Positions 1 to 10,509 of a stretch of DNA of 64,000 bases are shown here, piece by piece. Position numbers and translations under genes: made by a program. The stretch comes from Toxonevra muliebris (lineage: Eukaryota > Arthropoda > Insecta > Diptera > Pallopteridae). Each line of letters opens with the position of its first letter. Positions within the stretch are counted from its first letter, which is position 1. The stretch is from the NCBI GenBank assembly GCA_963691655.1, contig OY829326.1:24664878-24728877 (forward strand), given 5' to 3'. Below the pieces are notes generated by a model. It had not been told where the DNA came from, searched no databases, and saw nothing but the letters and a program-made list of their open reading frames with translations.

Positions 1-2640
1 ATATTTATTCATATATGGCGCGGTTAAAATTCCAAAAGAACCGCATTTGTAAAAGATCATTCAATTTTGTCTAAGGATCATATAGCTTTTCTTTGGATTT
101 GGATTTGAAAGATGTTTCTATTCAAAAACATCATTCGGAGATTGTGCCTCAGTTCGTTTTATTAGATTAGTCTTTTCGTTCCTTCATAAAATATTTTAAC
201 TCCGTGGCAACGATTAAAAAGACTGAAATATTTATTAAAAAATTACGAACAAAAGAAGATTATGCCCTCTTTCCCCCCTTAGATCTGCTAGTTCATACGT
301 GTATGAGATTATACCGTATGCATGAGATTCCAGGAAAATTTTCCTATTTATGTTTACATAAACGTTGTTACTTTTTCGTTTACCATCAACATTGAATTGC
401 ATGTCAGTTTTATTTAACAACTGCAAAAAAAAAAAAAAATAACTACAATAACATCAACATTACGAAATTAGCAATAGCAACAACACACTAATGCATGCAA
501 CATGTTTTTTCTTTTACACACACACACATACAGACATCCATTCTCCTCTCTAAGCTGTTTTTATTATTGCCTCAATTATTATGCATTTGTATGTATGTAG
601 TCGTTGTTGTGCAATTGTTTGTGCTTGTGCAACAAAAACACATTTAAAAAGTTTTTTTTTTTTACTTATATATATGTGTGTATATCCGTCCTTACATATG
701 CAAGTGTGTGTGTGCGCCTCTCTGTTCGAGAGTGAGAGTGAAGTTAATTTTATAGTTCTGCATTTTGTATTTGTATGAATGCACTAGTTGTGTGAGAGTG
801 TATATTTTCCATTTTATTTTTGCAATTAAATGCGAAATGGAAAAGAAAAAAAAAAAAAAACCAAATCGCCAAGTTTCAAATGGCAATTATTATTACGTTA
901 ATTTGTGGCAAAATGTTGGCAACATTTTAATTGCATAGAGTTTTTGCAAAATTTTCATTTTCATTTCCATTTCTCTCGCCGTTTTTGTTAATGACATTTT
1001 TGCATGAAAATATAATTAAGTGAAAATAATTTGAATGCAAAAAAATTATTATGAAATACTACATAATTCTGCAAGCTGAGAAACGTTTATTTATTATTAT
1101 TATTTTTTTTTTTTTTTTTGATAAAATTTTGCTATAGAAATTGAATATCGGTACGAAGAATAAAGTTTACTATTAGTTATGTGTTTTAGGAATCTCTAAA
1201 AATAATATTATAACCTTAACTCGCACACTCAAATTTATATAGTGTTCTTAGGGTAGGAGAAATTTGATAATTCTGAATATTTGCTTAAAAGTTTTCTAAT
1301 TTTATTTATTTTTTACATCCTTTATCGCCTTCGTCAATGTCAGTCTATCAAATTGTAAGCGAGTTTTATATGACATTGAGTAGCAAAATCCTTCTTGTGT
1401 ATTTATTTCAAGAATTGCTGATTGACCTATTCTTGTATATTCAATCTGTGTTATTCTTATGGCAAAAATAATTTTTTGCAGGGTAAATGGTTTGTTAATT
1501 GGTTAGAAAAAATATATTTGAGAAAATCGTTTACTGCCTCAGATTTAAATCAGATCATATAGTTTTAAAATTGAAAATTTAATACCAAATTTTAAAAATA
1601 TGCTTCATTCATTTTGAAACTAAAAAACGTTATTATGAAATTTATTAAAACAATCTGATTTTAAAATGCAGAGTAATAGTCTGCAAAACAGAGGTGAAGT
1701 TTGGCTACTAGGAATAATTTAATAGGCCTCGTTCTTTCAGTTAAAATATTTTTCGATAGTCTTACTCATTTATAAGTAACACAACTGGCTTGCGGCTACA
1801 TAGTAGAAATTGTAATAACCCTCATTTGTCTTCAGAGGAAGAAAGTTTTTTATTTATATGAAGTTTTTCTCTCTATAATATTAAGAGAACAAAAACTTCA
1901 TATAAAATGAACGATAAGAGAGTGCGGTACTCGGATGGTCTTTTAAAATTTTTTTTTTTTTTTTTTTGTATGACCACGGGAGAATATTTACAGTCATTAA
2001 CCTGACTGTAATTTTTTTGTTTTTTTTTTTGTGAGTATTTCGGCACTTACTTCGCACTTTTATAGCTGAAACCGTTGTTGCTGAGTAATAAACAAAAGTT
2101 ATATTCAAATGAGAATAGAGGAGAATAAAAATAAATAAATGTAGAGTAAATTCAAAGTGTTGATAAAATAGTTCGTGAAATAAGATAACTGAGAAAGCTC
2201 GTTAAGTCATGAAATCAAAATTACAATAACAAAAGAATACATCTGAGAGGGATGAGTTTGGTGAATATGAATGCTTGTGAGTATGATATCTATCTCTTGA
2301 CACAGATTAATTTATGCTAGAACTAAAGTGTTATCAAAGTGATCACTAGAATTTAAAAACGAGCTATAAATATATTCTGTGTAGTTTCCCAGGCCCGTAA
2401 ATTTTGAGTACTCCTCATAGCAGCATTTATTCTATACTCCAAAAGAAATAACAAACGAAACTTCGATGAATTTTGCATAAACAATACATCTAATAATAAC
2501 ATAATCACAGTGAATTTTTTTTTAAATCGCCCTCTCGTCAAGTTATATGCAGAATGCCCGGATTCGATGCTGTGCATATACAAAAATCTAAAAAAGAAAA
2601 TCAAAAATCTTTTCCGAAGGGGGAAAATTGCTTAAAAAAC
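1..2640. other. AT-rich non-coding stretch, no gene recognised
   Basis: No open frame here exceeds about 85 codons and none resembles a known protein. The sequence is AT-rich with scattered poly-A/T runs (A15 at 425-439, T17 at 1103-1119, T19 at 1949-1967) and short CA/GT and TAT tracts near 510-720. The composition fits intergenic or intronic DNA of a fly. I found no tRNA, convincing promoter or exon. A strongly diverged exon or regulatory element could be missed without comparison to a related genome. Confidence 0.7.
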
Positions 2641-2647
2641 GTTTTTC

Positions 2648-2690
2648 ACTTTGCCGTTCGGACTCAACATAAAACTATAGGTCCCTTCCA
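2648..2690 (+). repeat. Possible fragment of a dispersed fly repeat
   Basis: The words TGCCGTTCGGACTC and ATAGGTCCCTTCCATT, about 10 bases apart, recall a dispersed repeat I remember from tephritid fruit fly sequences (a GCCGTTCGGA motif followed by TAGGTCCCTCCATT). The match is from memory and short, so it is weak support for a tephritid origin. It lies just beyond the 3' end of the transposase relic and could instead belong to that element's tail. Confidence 0.2.
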
Positions 2691-2785
2691 TTCGTATGCA
2701 AAAAGATTGGCAGGGTTTGCTTTTTAAACAACACTCACAAATTTAGTGAAAAAACCAAAAATCTTTATTTTCGTATAGTAAACGT

Positions 2786-2793
2786 GAAATAAC
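2786..2793. repeat. Left target-site duplication of hAT-like element
   Basis: GAAATAAC directly precedes the CAGGGACCG terminus and matches the right copy except at its first base. Confidence 0.5.
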
Positions 2794-3518
2794 CAGGGAC
2801 CGAAAATAGTAATTATTTTAAATATTTAATTGAAAAAATTAACATTTTCCCAATATCAAAAAACAATGTCGAGTATACCAAAATGATAATGATTGCATGC
2901 ACTGTTGGAATCAGTAGAATTTTTTTTCTAAGCATTACCACTAAAAATCTGATTTTCTGATTATTTTTCATGTCTAGGAAAAAAAACCATCGTTTGCACG
3001 GCTTTGTGGTTTTGAGGTATGTCGTAAAATGTTCTCCGGATTTTCATCTATGAAAAAAAAAAAACAAGACGAACAAAAAAAAACAAAAATAAAACATCAA
3101 AACAACCAATGCTTCGCTGTTATTGTTGCTGAAAAAAGTCGCTATCGCCATAACATTTTTCCTCTGCCGTATACAGACAAGCGGTACTTTCAAAAAACAA
3201 CAACACAAATAATCATATAAATGTCGACCTAACTGAACACACGATGTGCAAAGCTGTGCAGCGGTTTGATTTTTCCTTTCAATTAAAAATATAAAAATCA
3301 AACAATGAATGATTTTTTTTTCCAGAACATGAAAAAGAAATCAGAAAATAATTATTATTTTTGAGCACACAGATAAAAATCAAAAAATTATTATAATTTC
3401 TGAGCAAAAACTAAAGAATAGAAAAATAATTTAAATTGATGATCATATAAATAAACTTCAGGTAGTAATCATTAAATTTTGAATTTTTTCATACTGGTTA
3501 TAATGATTACGGTCCCTA
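2794..3518. mobile_element. hAT-like non-autonomous element (MITE or foldback)
   Basis: The left end begins CAGGGACCG and the right end is CGGTCCCTA, an inverted pair with only the terminal base mismatched. The flanking 8-mers GAAATAAC (2786-2793) and AAAATAAC (3519-3526) match at 7 of 8 positions, as expected for an aged 8-bp hAT target duplication. Inside, 2953-2989 and 3310-3348 form a long imperfect inverted pair at similar distances from each end, suggesting long degenerate arms. There is no transposase coding, so mobilisation in trans is inferred. The element sits in the last codons of the mariner-type relic and is therefore younger than it. The hAT assignment depends on the target-duplication length and the CAGGG terminus. 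Confidence 0.55.
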
Positions 3519-3526
3519 AAAATAAC
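3519..3526. repeat. Right target-site duplication of hAT-like element
   Basis: AAAATAAC directly follows the CGGTCCCTA terminus. On the minus strand it lies in the D-V-L-F codons of the transposase relic. The reading resumes with a His codon beyond the left copy, which supports the insertion model. Confidence 0.5.
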
Positions 3527-4236
3527 ACATCATGTAAATGGTTACCACGACTCCTTTTTTACTATAGCGCCCTATTCTCCAAATTATCAAAAATTTTTCG
3601 GTCGGCTCCACTTCATCATGGTATTGACAGTCACCGTCTCACCTTCTTCGTTTTCAACCAAAATGCGCACCAAGTGGTGACTTTGCGTGGGTACCTAGGA
3701 AGCTCTTGAATCTCGTGCGAGTTTTCCGAGCCCCAGATGCAACAGTTTTACTTGTTGACATAGTCAAAAGGCAAAAGTAAAAATGTTCCTCATCCCAAAA
3801 ATATATATATTTTTTTTTTCGACAAAAATTGCAACTAGCTGCCATGTTTTCTAGTATCAGCACACACTCGATGCTATCCGTGGTCCCCAGGCTTGATTTC
3901 TTGAGCCGATTGAATACGATAAGCGCGCAAATGAAGATCTTTGGTCAAAATTCAATGCACATTATCCATAGAAAGATGCAATTGTTGTGCACGGTACCGA
4001 ATTTATGTCTTGGGCTCACCGCGACACTTTCACTGACAGAATATATTTTCAACAGACCGTGCTGGACGCGTAAAGATTGATGGTTTTACGTCTTTTACTG
4101 ACCCGGTCGACTCGAATTTTTGCAATATATACCATACAATCTTGTCACTTGGCGAGTGATTCCGAGGAAAATCTGCGCATATTTTACGCATTATGGCAGT
4201 AAAAATCTGTGAACTTTCGCAATAAATTTGATTCAT

Positions 4237-4640
4237 TTAAATGCGTTTTTTCACCGTTTACCGCTTCTTGGTCAATTTTCCACGTTTATAGAGTATACTT
4301 GTCAAATCTGAGTTTATACGATGGCTGTTGACAAAATTACTAAAGTTTCTAACTCTGCAACTCTTGTTGAAACACACTTTAGAGCTCACATAACATGAGT
4401 GAATGCAAAAAAAGCTAAAAGACCATCCATAAAAAAGAAGAAGAATGTATAACTCAATTTTTTTTTTAAACTCCAAAAGTATATTTAATAATCAAAACAC
4501 ATTTATTACATAGAATATTAATCTTCATATGGGTTAAATAAATCTGAGTGAAAAATAACTTTTAACAACAAGTAATAAAACGAGCTAAGTGGGTAACTGA
4601 AAGTCAGAGCTCTAAAATAACACTCAATAGTTCTCTCAGA
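4237..4640. other. Non-coding; probable 5' part of the mariner-type relic
   Basis: This lies upstream of the transposase relic on the minus strand. No protein similarity is visible. It may be the element's 5' untranslated region and terminal repeat, but I could not pair it convincingly with sequence beyond 2724. Confidence 0.4.
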
Positions 4641-4852
4641 CTTCACGTAGTAATGTATGACGTTGAGACGTGCGTGATGAGAGATTTTTGGAAGCATTCG
4701 AGAGAAAGATAATTCGCAAAATATATAGTCTAATATGTATGATCTACGAGTATCGAATTAGATACAATTATGTGCTCCATGAGCGGCACACAAACATTAA
4801 CATAGTTCAGTGCATAGAAATGGACCCGCTAGTGATCCCAATATTTGTGTTA
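4641..4852 (+). pseudogene. LINE (non-LTR retrotransposon) ORF2 C-terminal fragment
   Basis: Two adjacent frames together resemble the segment after the reverse-transcriptase domain of many insect LINEs. In one frame LHVVMYDVETCV (4641-4676) matches the usual Y-G-x-E-T-W region. After a frameshift, RDERFLEAFERKIIRKIY and then YRIRYNYVLHE and NINIVQCI (4673-4823) match the common R-A-F-E-R-K-[IV]-L-R-[KR]-I-[FY] and R-[IR]-R-Y-N-H-E-L motifs. Similarity fades after about 4823 and a TGA or TAA soon follows. There is no catalytic domain, 5' end or tail nearby, so it is a short dead fragment. I cannot assign the clade with confidence; RTE-like elements carry this kind of C-terminus. Confidence 0.65.
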
Positions 4853-6777
4853 TGACTATTAAGTGAAATAGCTATTAGGCTGTCCTGCTGTTTCAATTTT
4901 TCTGAATTAAATAGTAAATTTAATTACTTTTCTTGGTAAATTTAAACTTATATGAAGTGCTATAAAATGAAAAAAGAATATAACTTCTTAAAGCCAACTT
5001 CACCTAACATATGGGTGTGTTATGTATTTGTTAAAGGTCACAAGTATCGTTCGCAAATTTAATAAAGAGCAAATTTTTGACAAAATAAATAATGTAAGAA
5101 ACAATTTTCAAGAAGAAACGAGCAAAAACATACGCAATAGTTTAAAGTACATAATACAAGTGAAACAAAGTATAAAATAATAAGTTTTTTACCAAAGCGA
5201 AAAAATTTAAAAAAAAATCAAGAAAACTAATAAAAAAAAAATGGACATGCAACAACAGTAAAAAATATTAAAATAGCAAAACGATTGAACGCCTGCAAAA
5301 AGGAAATAACAACAATAGGTGGTGCTGCAAACTATTTTGTAGTATAGCCGAGGAAGATTTGCATAAATTGCATTTGGAATGGTGGTGGTATATAAAACTA
5401 TAAGCAAAACGGATGATAAGAAGAACACGCTGACTGCATTGTTCACAGCGCATATATAGTGTAGATAGCTGCACTATTCCAAGTACATAGCATGAAGCAA
5501 CAAAAGACAAGCGAATAAACGAACGAGCTCGCGACGAATATACATTAAAAATTTAATGATTGTTTAAATATTTAAAAACTGCTATTCCACAAGGATTTTT
5601 ACTTCGAGTGAAAAACTGAAAAAGGAAAAAATGGCAATAAGAAAACAAACAAAAAATAGCGAAAGGGAAAATTGTTAAGATGAAAAAATTTGTAGAAAAA
5701 AAACCATCAATTTGAGAGCGCAAACAGTAAAAGAAAACGATGATGCGATACAAGCTTGCAGCAGAAAGAACGCTCAAGCACGTCTTGTGTTGGTGCCTGC
5801 TGATGCTGCGGGAAGTGCATGTATGTGTGTGTGTGTGCAAGCAATTGCAAGAGCGCAGTTAATATGTGGATTGTAAACAGGAAACGGATACGTATACAAG
5901 GAAGTATTGTATACAAGAGCAGCAAACAAACAAACAAAAAACGTTGTAGAAACAAAAAATTGCAAGAAAACGTAGCAACGTTGGCTATAAAAACGTACAA
6001 CAGTAAAACAAGAGCATGGTACTAAAAATCCGGAATTGTGAGGAAAAAACATTGAGGAACTACTGCCACCACTGACTGTTTGTATACATACATACATAGT
6101 ATACTTGTATTTACTAACCGGAAACGGAACTTAAGTTTGATATTTTCTATGTGTGTGTATGTTTAAGTTGGCTTTTTCTTAAGGTGGTTGCCGCTATTGT
6201 TGTTGTGCTGTATTAAAAATTATGTTAAATTTTTTATGATTTTGTGTCTCATTGCCTGCCGTGACGCCACTTTCGCTGGTTTTGCTCTTTCGTTTTGTAT
6301 TTCAAAAGAAATTTATGACGCAATTAATGTTGTTCTTGTTTTTGGTATTGGAAGACTTGTTTTTATTGTTGTTGTTTACTCACTGTACTTTTAAGCATCA
6401 TGTTAATATTACGTTGTTTTCTGACTGATTGAGAGAGAGAATAACGTGATCGGGTTACGCTGAAACAGCAACAAAATTATATACAATATCCAAAAACACA
6501 CAAACAATTCCACAAGCGCGAGTACATCAAAAGCATTTGTTGTTATTGTTGCTCTTGCTATTGCTATTGTTTTCGTTGTTGTTGCCGTATATTGCCAATA
6601 ATAATTAAGGCATAAAATGTGCAAGAGTGGTAATAAAAATGACACATAAAATTTTCGCCTGTAATTATGATTTAATTTCTCTTTTCTACTTCTAGTGTTT
6701 TTCGATGCATATTGAATTTGTCAGTATGTGATATATAAATGTTTATGTATGTATGTGTGTATATATATTTAATTACA

Positions 6778-6810
<33 letters not shown>

Positions 6811-7952
6811 ATGAAAATGCATTAAAATGTTTTAATTACCATTTAAGTTGCGCTGTGCCGCAAATAAAAATTATTTTTAATACGTTTTTAATTCCGTTTT
6901 AATTTTATTTCACTTTTTTCATATTTTCATTAATTTAATTTCTTAATTACGGCAATTACAATAAATTGTTACATATATATATTTATTACAATAAATGCAC
7001 ATATCACATCACACATACACTAGCACGAGTAGTGCCGCACATTTACAAACTCAAACATACAATCAGAAATAGCACTTTTTCCTTGCTCTTGTTCTTCTTT
7101 TTCATTAACCGCCAACGACATATGCACACGTCCACTTCCGGCGCTTGTTTAAATCGAACTGATATGTTTGCAAATGTCGTCGTTTGCTCGTTCGTTCGTG
7201 ATGTCGTTCATTTGCTTCCTTTTATTCGTACGTTTCGTGTGGTTCATTGGTAGCGGCTTGCATACACAAACATTGAACAGCAGTTTCAGGTTCGCTCTGG
7301 TTTTCTGAGGAAGTCGTATATATTTTCCTTATATCAGTTTTCAACTATTCGTATAGAAGTACTTCGTGCTGTGTTCGTTAAGTTTTTCATGCCATGGCTT
7401 TTGTTTTTGTTTCTCTCTCATGAGCACATTTAAATTTTCGTTAAATATGTGCAGCAGTTATTCTCACTTTTTTTCTCTCTATTTCTTATTCTCTCATTGA
7501 GATTGCATACACAGAGTTTCTGGCTCAAGTTCAAAGAACTTTCTGTGCAATTTATCTCCGTTATTGTTGTTTATTTTTGTGAGTTTATATGAATTGAACC
7601 TACCTCAATGATAATCAAAATAATGCATTTTTGAGAATATTGCTGAGTATTTGATTACCATAAAACAGAAATGCTTAAATGGTAAGTGGATATTTAGAGA
7701 TCAAAGTATTTACATGTACATTTATTAAGGTATCTATATAGTGGCATGTTGCAAACCAGGTCACTTGGATATTGTATCAATTGTATAAAAATATATGTGA
7801 ATGTAAAAGGAACGCAAAAAGTGATTTTTTGTTGGCTTAGAAAATCTTTTGCTTTAATATGAAGTAATATGTCAATGATTTCCGCTCACAAATGGAGGAT
7901 TGAGGCCTTTTTTTTATAGAAATTAGACTTGTATGAGTAATGACATGGCATT
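4853..7952. other. Non-coding stretch with microsatellites
   Basis: No protein-like frame is recognised. The stretch is rich in CAA/TTG, CA/GT and TATG/TGTA tracts, including GAGAGAGAGA near 6430 and a GT run at 6781-6809. Isolated TATA-like words occur (for example GCTATAAAAACG near 5983), and a TCAGTT initiator-like word lies near 7335. None is supported by a following reading frame, so no promoter is called. The texture resembles introns or upstream regions of large fly genes, which is inference only. Confidence 0.6.
6781..6809 (+). repeat. (GT)n microsatellite
   Basis: An uninterrupted GT dinucleotide run of 29 bases, extended on the left by degenerate TG-rich sequence from about 6737. 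Confidence 0.95.
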
Positions 7953-8201
7953 ATATGAGCCGTTGCGTGCAAAAGTCAATTTTTTTTTATTATTTGGATT
8001 TTCACCTTCAGCAATAATTTTTGCCTCATTTAGTTTCTTATACAAAAGGGGTACATCTAGGTTAGACATGTGAACTTTAAAGATGCCTGTACATCGGGAA
8101 ATTTTATAAGAGTCCTATTTTGCATAGCACATCTACAAAACCAATGTATTTTGGAAAATCTTATTTTGACTTACACCACTTTTACACGCAACGGCTCATA
8201 T
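7953..8201. mobile_element. Possible 249-bp inverted-repeat element (MITE-like)
   Basis: The ends form a 24-bp inverted pair with one mismatch (7953-7976 and 8178-8201), each carrying ATGAGCCGTTGCGTG or its complement. The 201-bp interior is AT-rich and shows no convincing coding. This structure fits a small non-autonomous DNA element, but no target-site duplication is evident, so an RNA- or DNA-level foldback of other origin is possible. Confidence 0.4.
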
Positions 8202-8651
8202 GTATATTGTAAAGGCTTAGCAGCATTAAGGCTTAAACAAGTGAAGTATGTAATTTTTTATATTAATACATTTCAAATATTGATTGGTGTAAATAAACCG
8301 ACTTGTTTTTTGAAGCTTGTAAAACCCATTGAAACGCCAATTTAAATTTACATTTTTCACTAGTTTCAATGTTATAGTTTATTATATTTTTTTCTTCTGA
8401 GTGACCTTGCTATATAAAATGTTACATATCCAACGCTGTGCTTATTAACATTCAAGCGTTTATCAGGGTATTTGTACTTTACCAGTATATCTCACGTATT
8501 CAGTATTAAGTACCAGTACTTTGAAAAATATTTATTTTAAGTTTTAAAATATTTTGAAATATAATTAGTAATTAACAAGTATTTGTCATGTTTTAAGTTT
8601 TCAAATATGTCCAAATGTTTTTAAGTAATTTCGAGAGTTTTTTAATATGTT

Positions 8652-8765
8652 TACATTTTCACTAACACTATTAGGCTGTGGAACTCACTGCCTAATTACA
8701 TGCATCATATAACCAACAGAAGCAATTTTAAACATTCAATTTTTCAATATTACTCCAGCCGTTAA
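8652..8765 (+). pseudogene. LINE ORF2 C-terminus (LWNSLP motif)
   Basis: One frame reads TIRLWNSLPNYMHHITN and then RSNFKHSIFQYYSSR before a TAA at 8763-8765. The R-L-W-N-S-L-P signature followed by a spaced F-K-x-x-[IL] is the usual end of ORF2 in many insect non-LTR retrotransposons (Jockey, CR1 and related groups). The preceding catalytic part is not visible upstream, so this is a 5'-truncated copy, the normal product of incomplete reverse transcription. The following 200 bases up to an AAATAAATAAAATAAA tract near 8961-8976 plausibly form its 3' untranslated region and tail. It is not the same fragment type as the relic at 4641. Confidence 0.65.
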
Positions 8766-8977
8766 AGACAATAGATAAAAAAGTAAAAAAAAATAGAAAA
8801 ACCAAATACTTAAGTACATATATTTCATATCATTCTATGTTTAGTTATAAGTTTATCATGAAATAGAGTTAAGTTTAATTCAATTAATTACTCTTTATTT
8901 AATTTGACTACTGTACGAAAAGATGTTTATCTTATGTACTAATATTATTTTTCTTTCTAAAATAAATAAAATAAATT
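8766..8977 (+). mobile_element. Probable 3' UTR and A-rich tail of the LINE copy
   Basis: AT-rich sequence directly after the LINE stop codon, ending in a TAAA-rich tract near 8961-8976. LINE 3' ends often finish this way. No target-site duplication was found, so the boundary is uncertain. Confidence 0.4.
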
Positions 8978-9814
8978 AGAGACTTTGAAACTGAAATCTA
9001 ATTGTTCATAATTCATAGTTTGACTTTACTTCTTTGCTACTCAACAGTTTAAGGTTTGTTAATCAGGCTCAACGAAACTTCCTTTTTATCAAAGTGACTA
9101 AGTTGCAACAGCATATAAAGAGCAGGCAAATCAAACGGTCGTTTCGAAATATGCCACGATATCTCATCAGTGATCTTTGTGGTGGTTCTTACTAGCATTT
9201 CAACATTCTTAATAAGTTGCTAATATTTGAAAACGTAGCAAAGGTTTTTGTTTCCAAGTATTTTTACAGAACAGAAATGAGGAACGAAACGACCAAAACT
9301 ATTCTTCATACTTATTGTTAATGAAATGCATTGCAACTGTAGAAAAGAGATAGATTTTTTTATAACATTAAAAAATAGTTTTGGTGTAATTACACAGCCC
9401 AACAAATTATGACTTTTTGGCTGCTATTCTGTAGCCACCCTATAATCCTGAAAGAAAATGGTATTTAGACCATTTTTGTTAAAATAAACTTATTGGCCAG
9501 CACGTCTCAGTATTTTTTTCAACGGTGGGTCAAAATTTTCATATTTTGGTCGAAGAGAGCTGAATACTAAGTGCAAAAAGTTTTCTAAATTGATGTCTGA
9601 GAAAAATCTTATTGGTAAAGTTGTACAGTAGAATTTTACGAGGCTCATTTCTGTTGAACTTATTAACCCTTTAGTTCCTCCTTTTATGGGATAATTTGAC
9701 CCCGTTTGTTGATGAAAACCTGAAAAGTCCTTTCAAAAGAGATATTTAAGGACTAAAATGTTCGACAAAAATTTTTGTTAAAAAATTTTACAAGGGGTCA
9801 AAGACATAAAAGTC
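8978..9814. other. Non-coding, nothing recognised
   Basis: AT-rich sequence with no protein-like frame. TTAACCCTTTAG near 9665 resembles a piggyBac-type terminus after a TTAA target, but no matching right end was found. Confidence 0.6.
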
Positions 9815-9898
9815 ATATCGTCGCCTGAGAATTGATTTGGTGTATGTGTGTACAAATTCATATACCTATACGCCAAGTCAATTCTCAGGCGACGATAT
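9815..9898 (+). ncRNA. Candidate pre-microRNA-like hairpin
   Basis: As plus-strand RNA this 84-nt stretch folds into one almost perfect stem. Positions 9815-9835 pair with 9878-9898 without mismatch (21 bp). Pairing then continues inward to 9852/9861 with four G-U wobbles and a single U/C mismatch (9847/9866), giving about 37 pairs and an 8-nt loop at 9853-9860. The length and single terminal loop are in the range of animal pre-miRNAs. All four arm differences that are transitions are G-U pairs on the plus strand and would be A-C mismatches on the other, so plus-strand transcription is favoured. I do not recognise the arms as a known fly microRNA. A young palindromic transposon or an hpRNA siRNA source is the main alternative. 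Confidence 0.4.
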
Positions 9899-10490
9899 AT
9901 GTAACTGTTAACGGTTATTAAAAGGAAATATCCGCCTACGCACAGAAATAAAATGTAATATAATGTGAATTCAGCATTATGATTAATTAAGATAACTGTA
10001 ACATTAATTTTGACTAACAAGGGGACGTCCTCAGGTGTCCAGCGCCGATTTTTCTGAATTTCATAAATGTTGTAGGAAACGGAAATCTAATAGATACGTA
10101 GGGTATGGTCGGCCATGCAGTGCTGCAACATTTATAAACTGAAAAAAATTTATTCTTAAAATATTGGAAAACTTTCCAGTTCTGGCTCAAATTATTCGAT
10201 TTCAAATAAGTATTATTCTACTTCCTAATTCTTTTTAACTAATTTTCTGCAATAATTCTCAATTTTTCACTAGGTCATAAAATAAAAATGAAATAAACAA
10301 ATAAAATTTCTAATATAAATATGAAAAATATGTTACCTGAAAAATTATCAATCAAAGTTTTCACACACAACTTTCTTAAATGAAAGTTATTTTTACAGAT
10401 AACTAATTATAAAACTTGGATGCTTCCTCCCTACTCAACTTATGGATGTTGCTCTCGAATTGTAGGCGAATTTCTTTTAATCAACTATTT

Positions 10491-10509
10491 TCTCTCTCTC
10501 TCTCTCTCT
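10491..10509 (+). repeat. (TC)n microsatellite
   Basis: An uninterrupted TC dinucleotide run. Such tracts can bind GAGA-type factors in flies, but nothing nearby shows that this one does. Confidence 0.9.

Larger units (their letters stand above)
2724..4236 (-). pseudogene. Degraded IS630/Tc1/mariner-type transposase, split by an insertion
   Basis: This is a dead cut-and-paste DNA transposase. Reading down the minus strand from a tentative ATG at 4236, there is a helix-turn-helix (DUF4817-like) region with RKICADFPRNHSPSDKIV and LQKFESTGSVKD. Next come ILTKDLHLRAYRIQ and QEIKPGDH (near 3905-3950), then DEEHF with the first catalytic Asp (near 3781-3797). YVNK-stop-NCCIWGSEN and RYPRKVTTWCAFW follow (3690-3762). 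After a small deletion comes ENEEGETVTVNTMM (3605-3650), and then the C-terminal RSRGNHLHDVLF (near 3520-3555). Several frameshifts and stops break it. The segment with the second and third catalytic acidic residues is absent, so an internal deletion of very roughly 150 codons is inferred. Intact family members are usually about 300-400 residues. The last codons continue below 2794, on the far side of the hAT-like insertion, to a TAA at 2724-2726. Terminal inverted repeats were not identified. The family call rests on conserved motifs recognised by eye. Confidence 0.83.

Noticed and set aside
5207..6097. Overlapping short minus-strand frames rich in Phe, Leu, Cys and Tyr
   Set aside because: They are translations of A-rich and CAA-rich low-complexity DNA with no domain or conserved motif.
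7317..7345. Promoter with TATATA and TCAGTT initiator
   Set aside because: The spacing of about 18 bases is too short, and no exon follows.
9661..9680. piggyBac-type left end at TTAACCCTTTAG
   Set aside because: No matching inverted right end followed by TTAA was found in the window.
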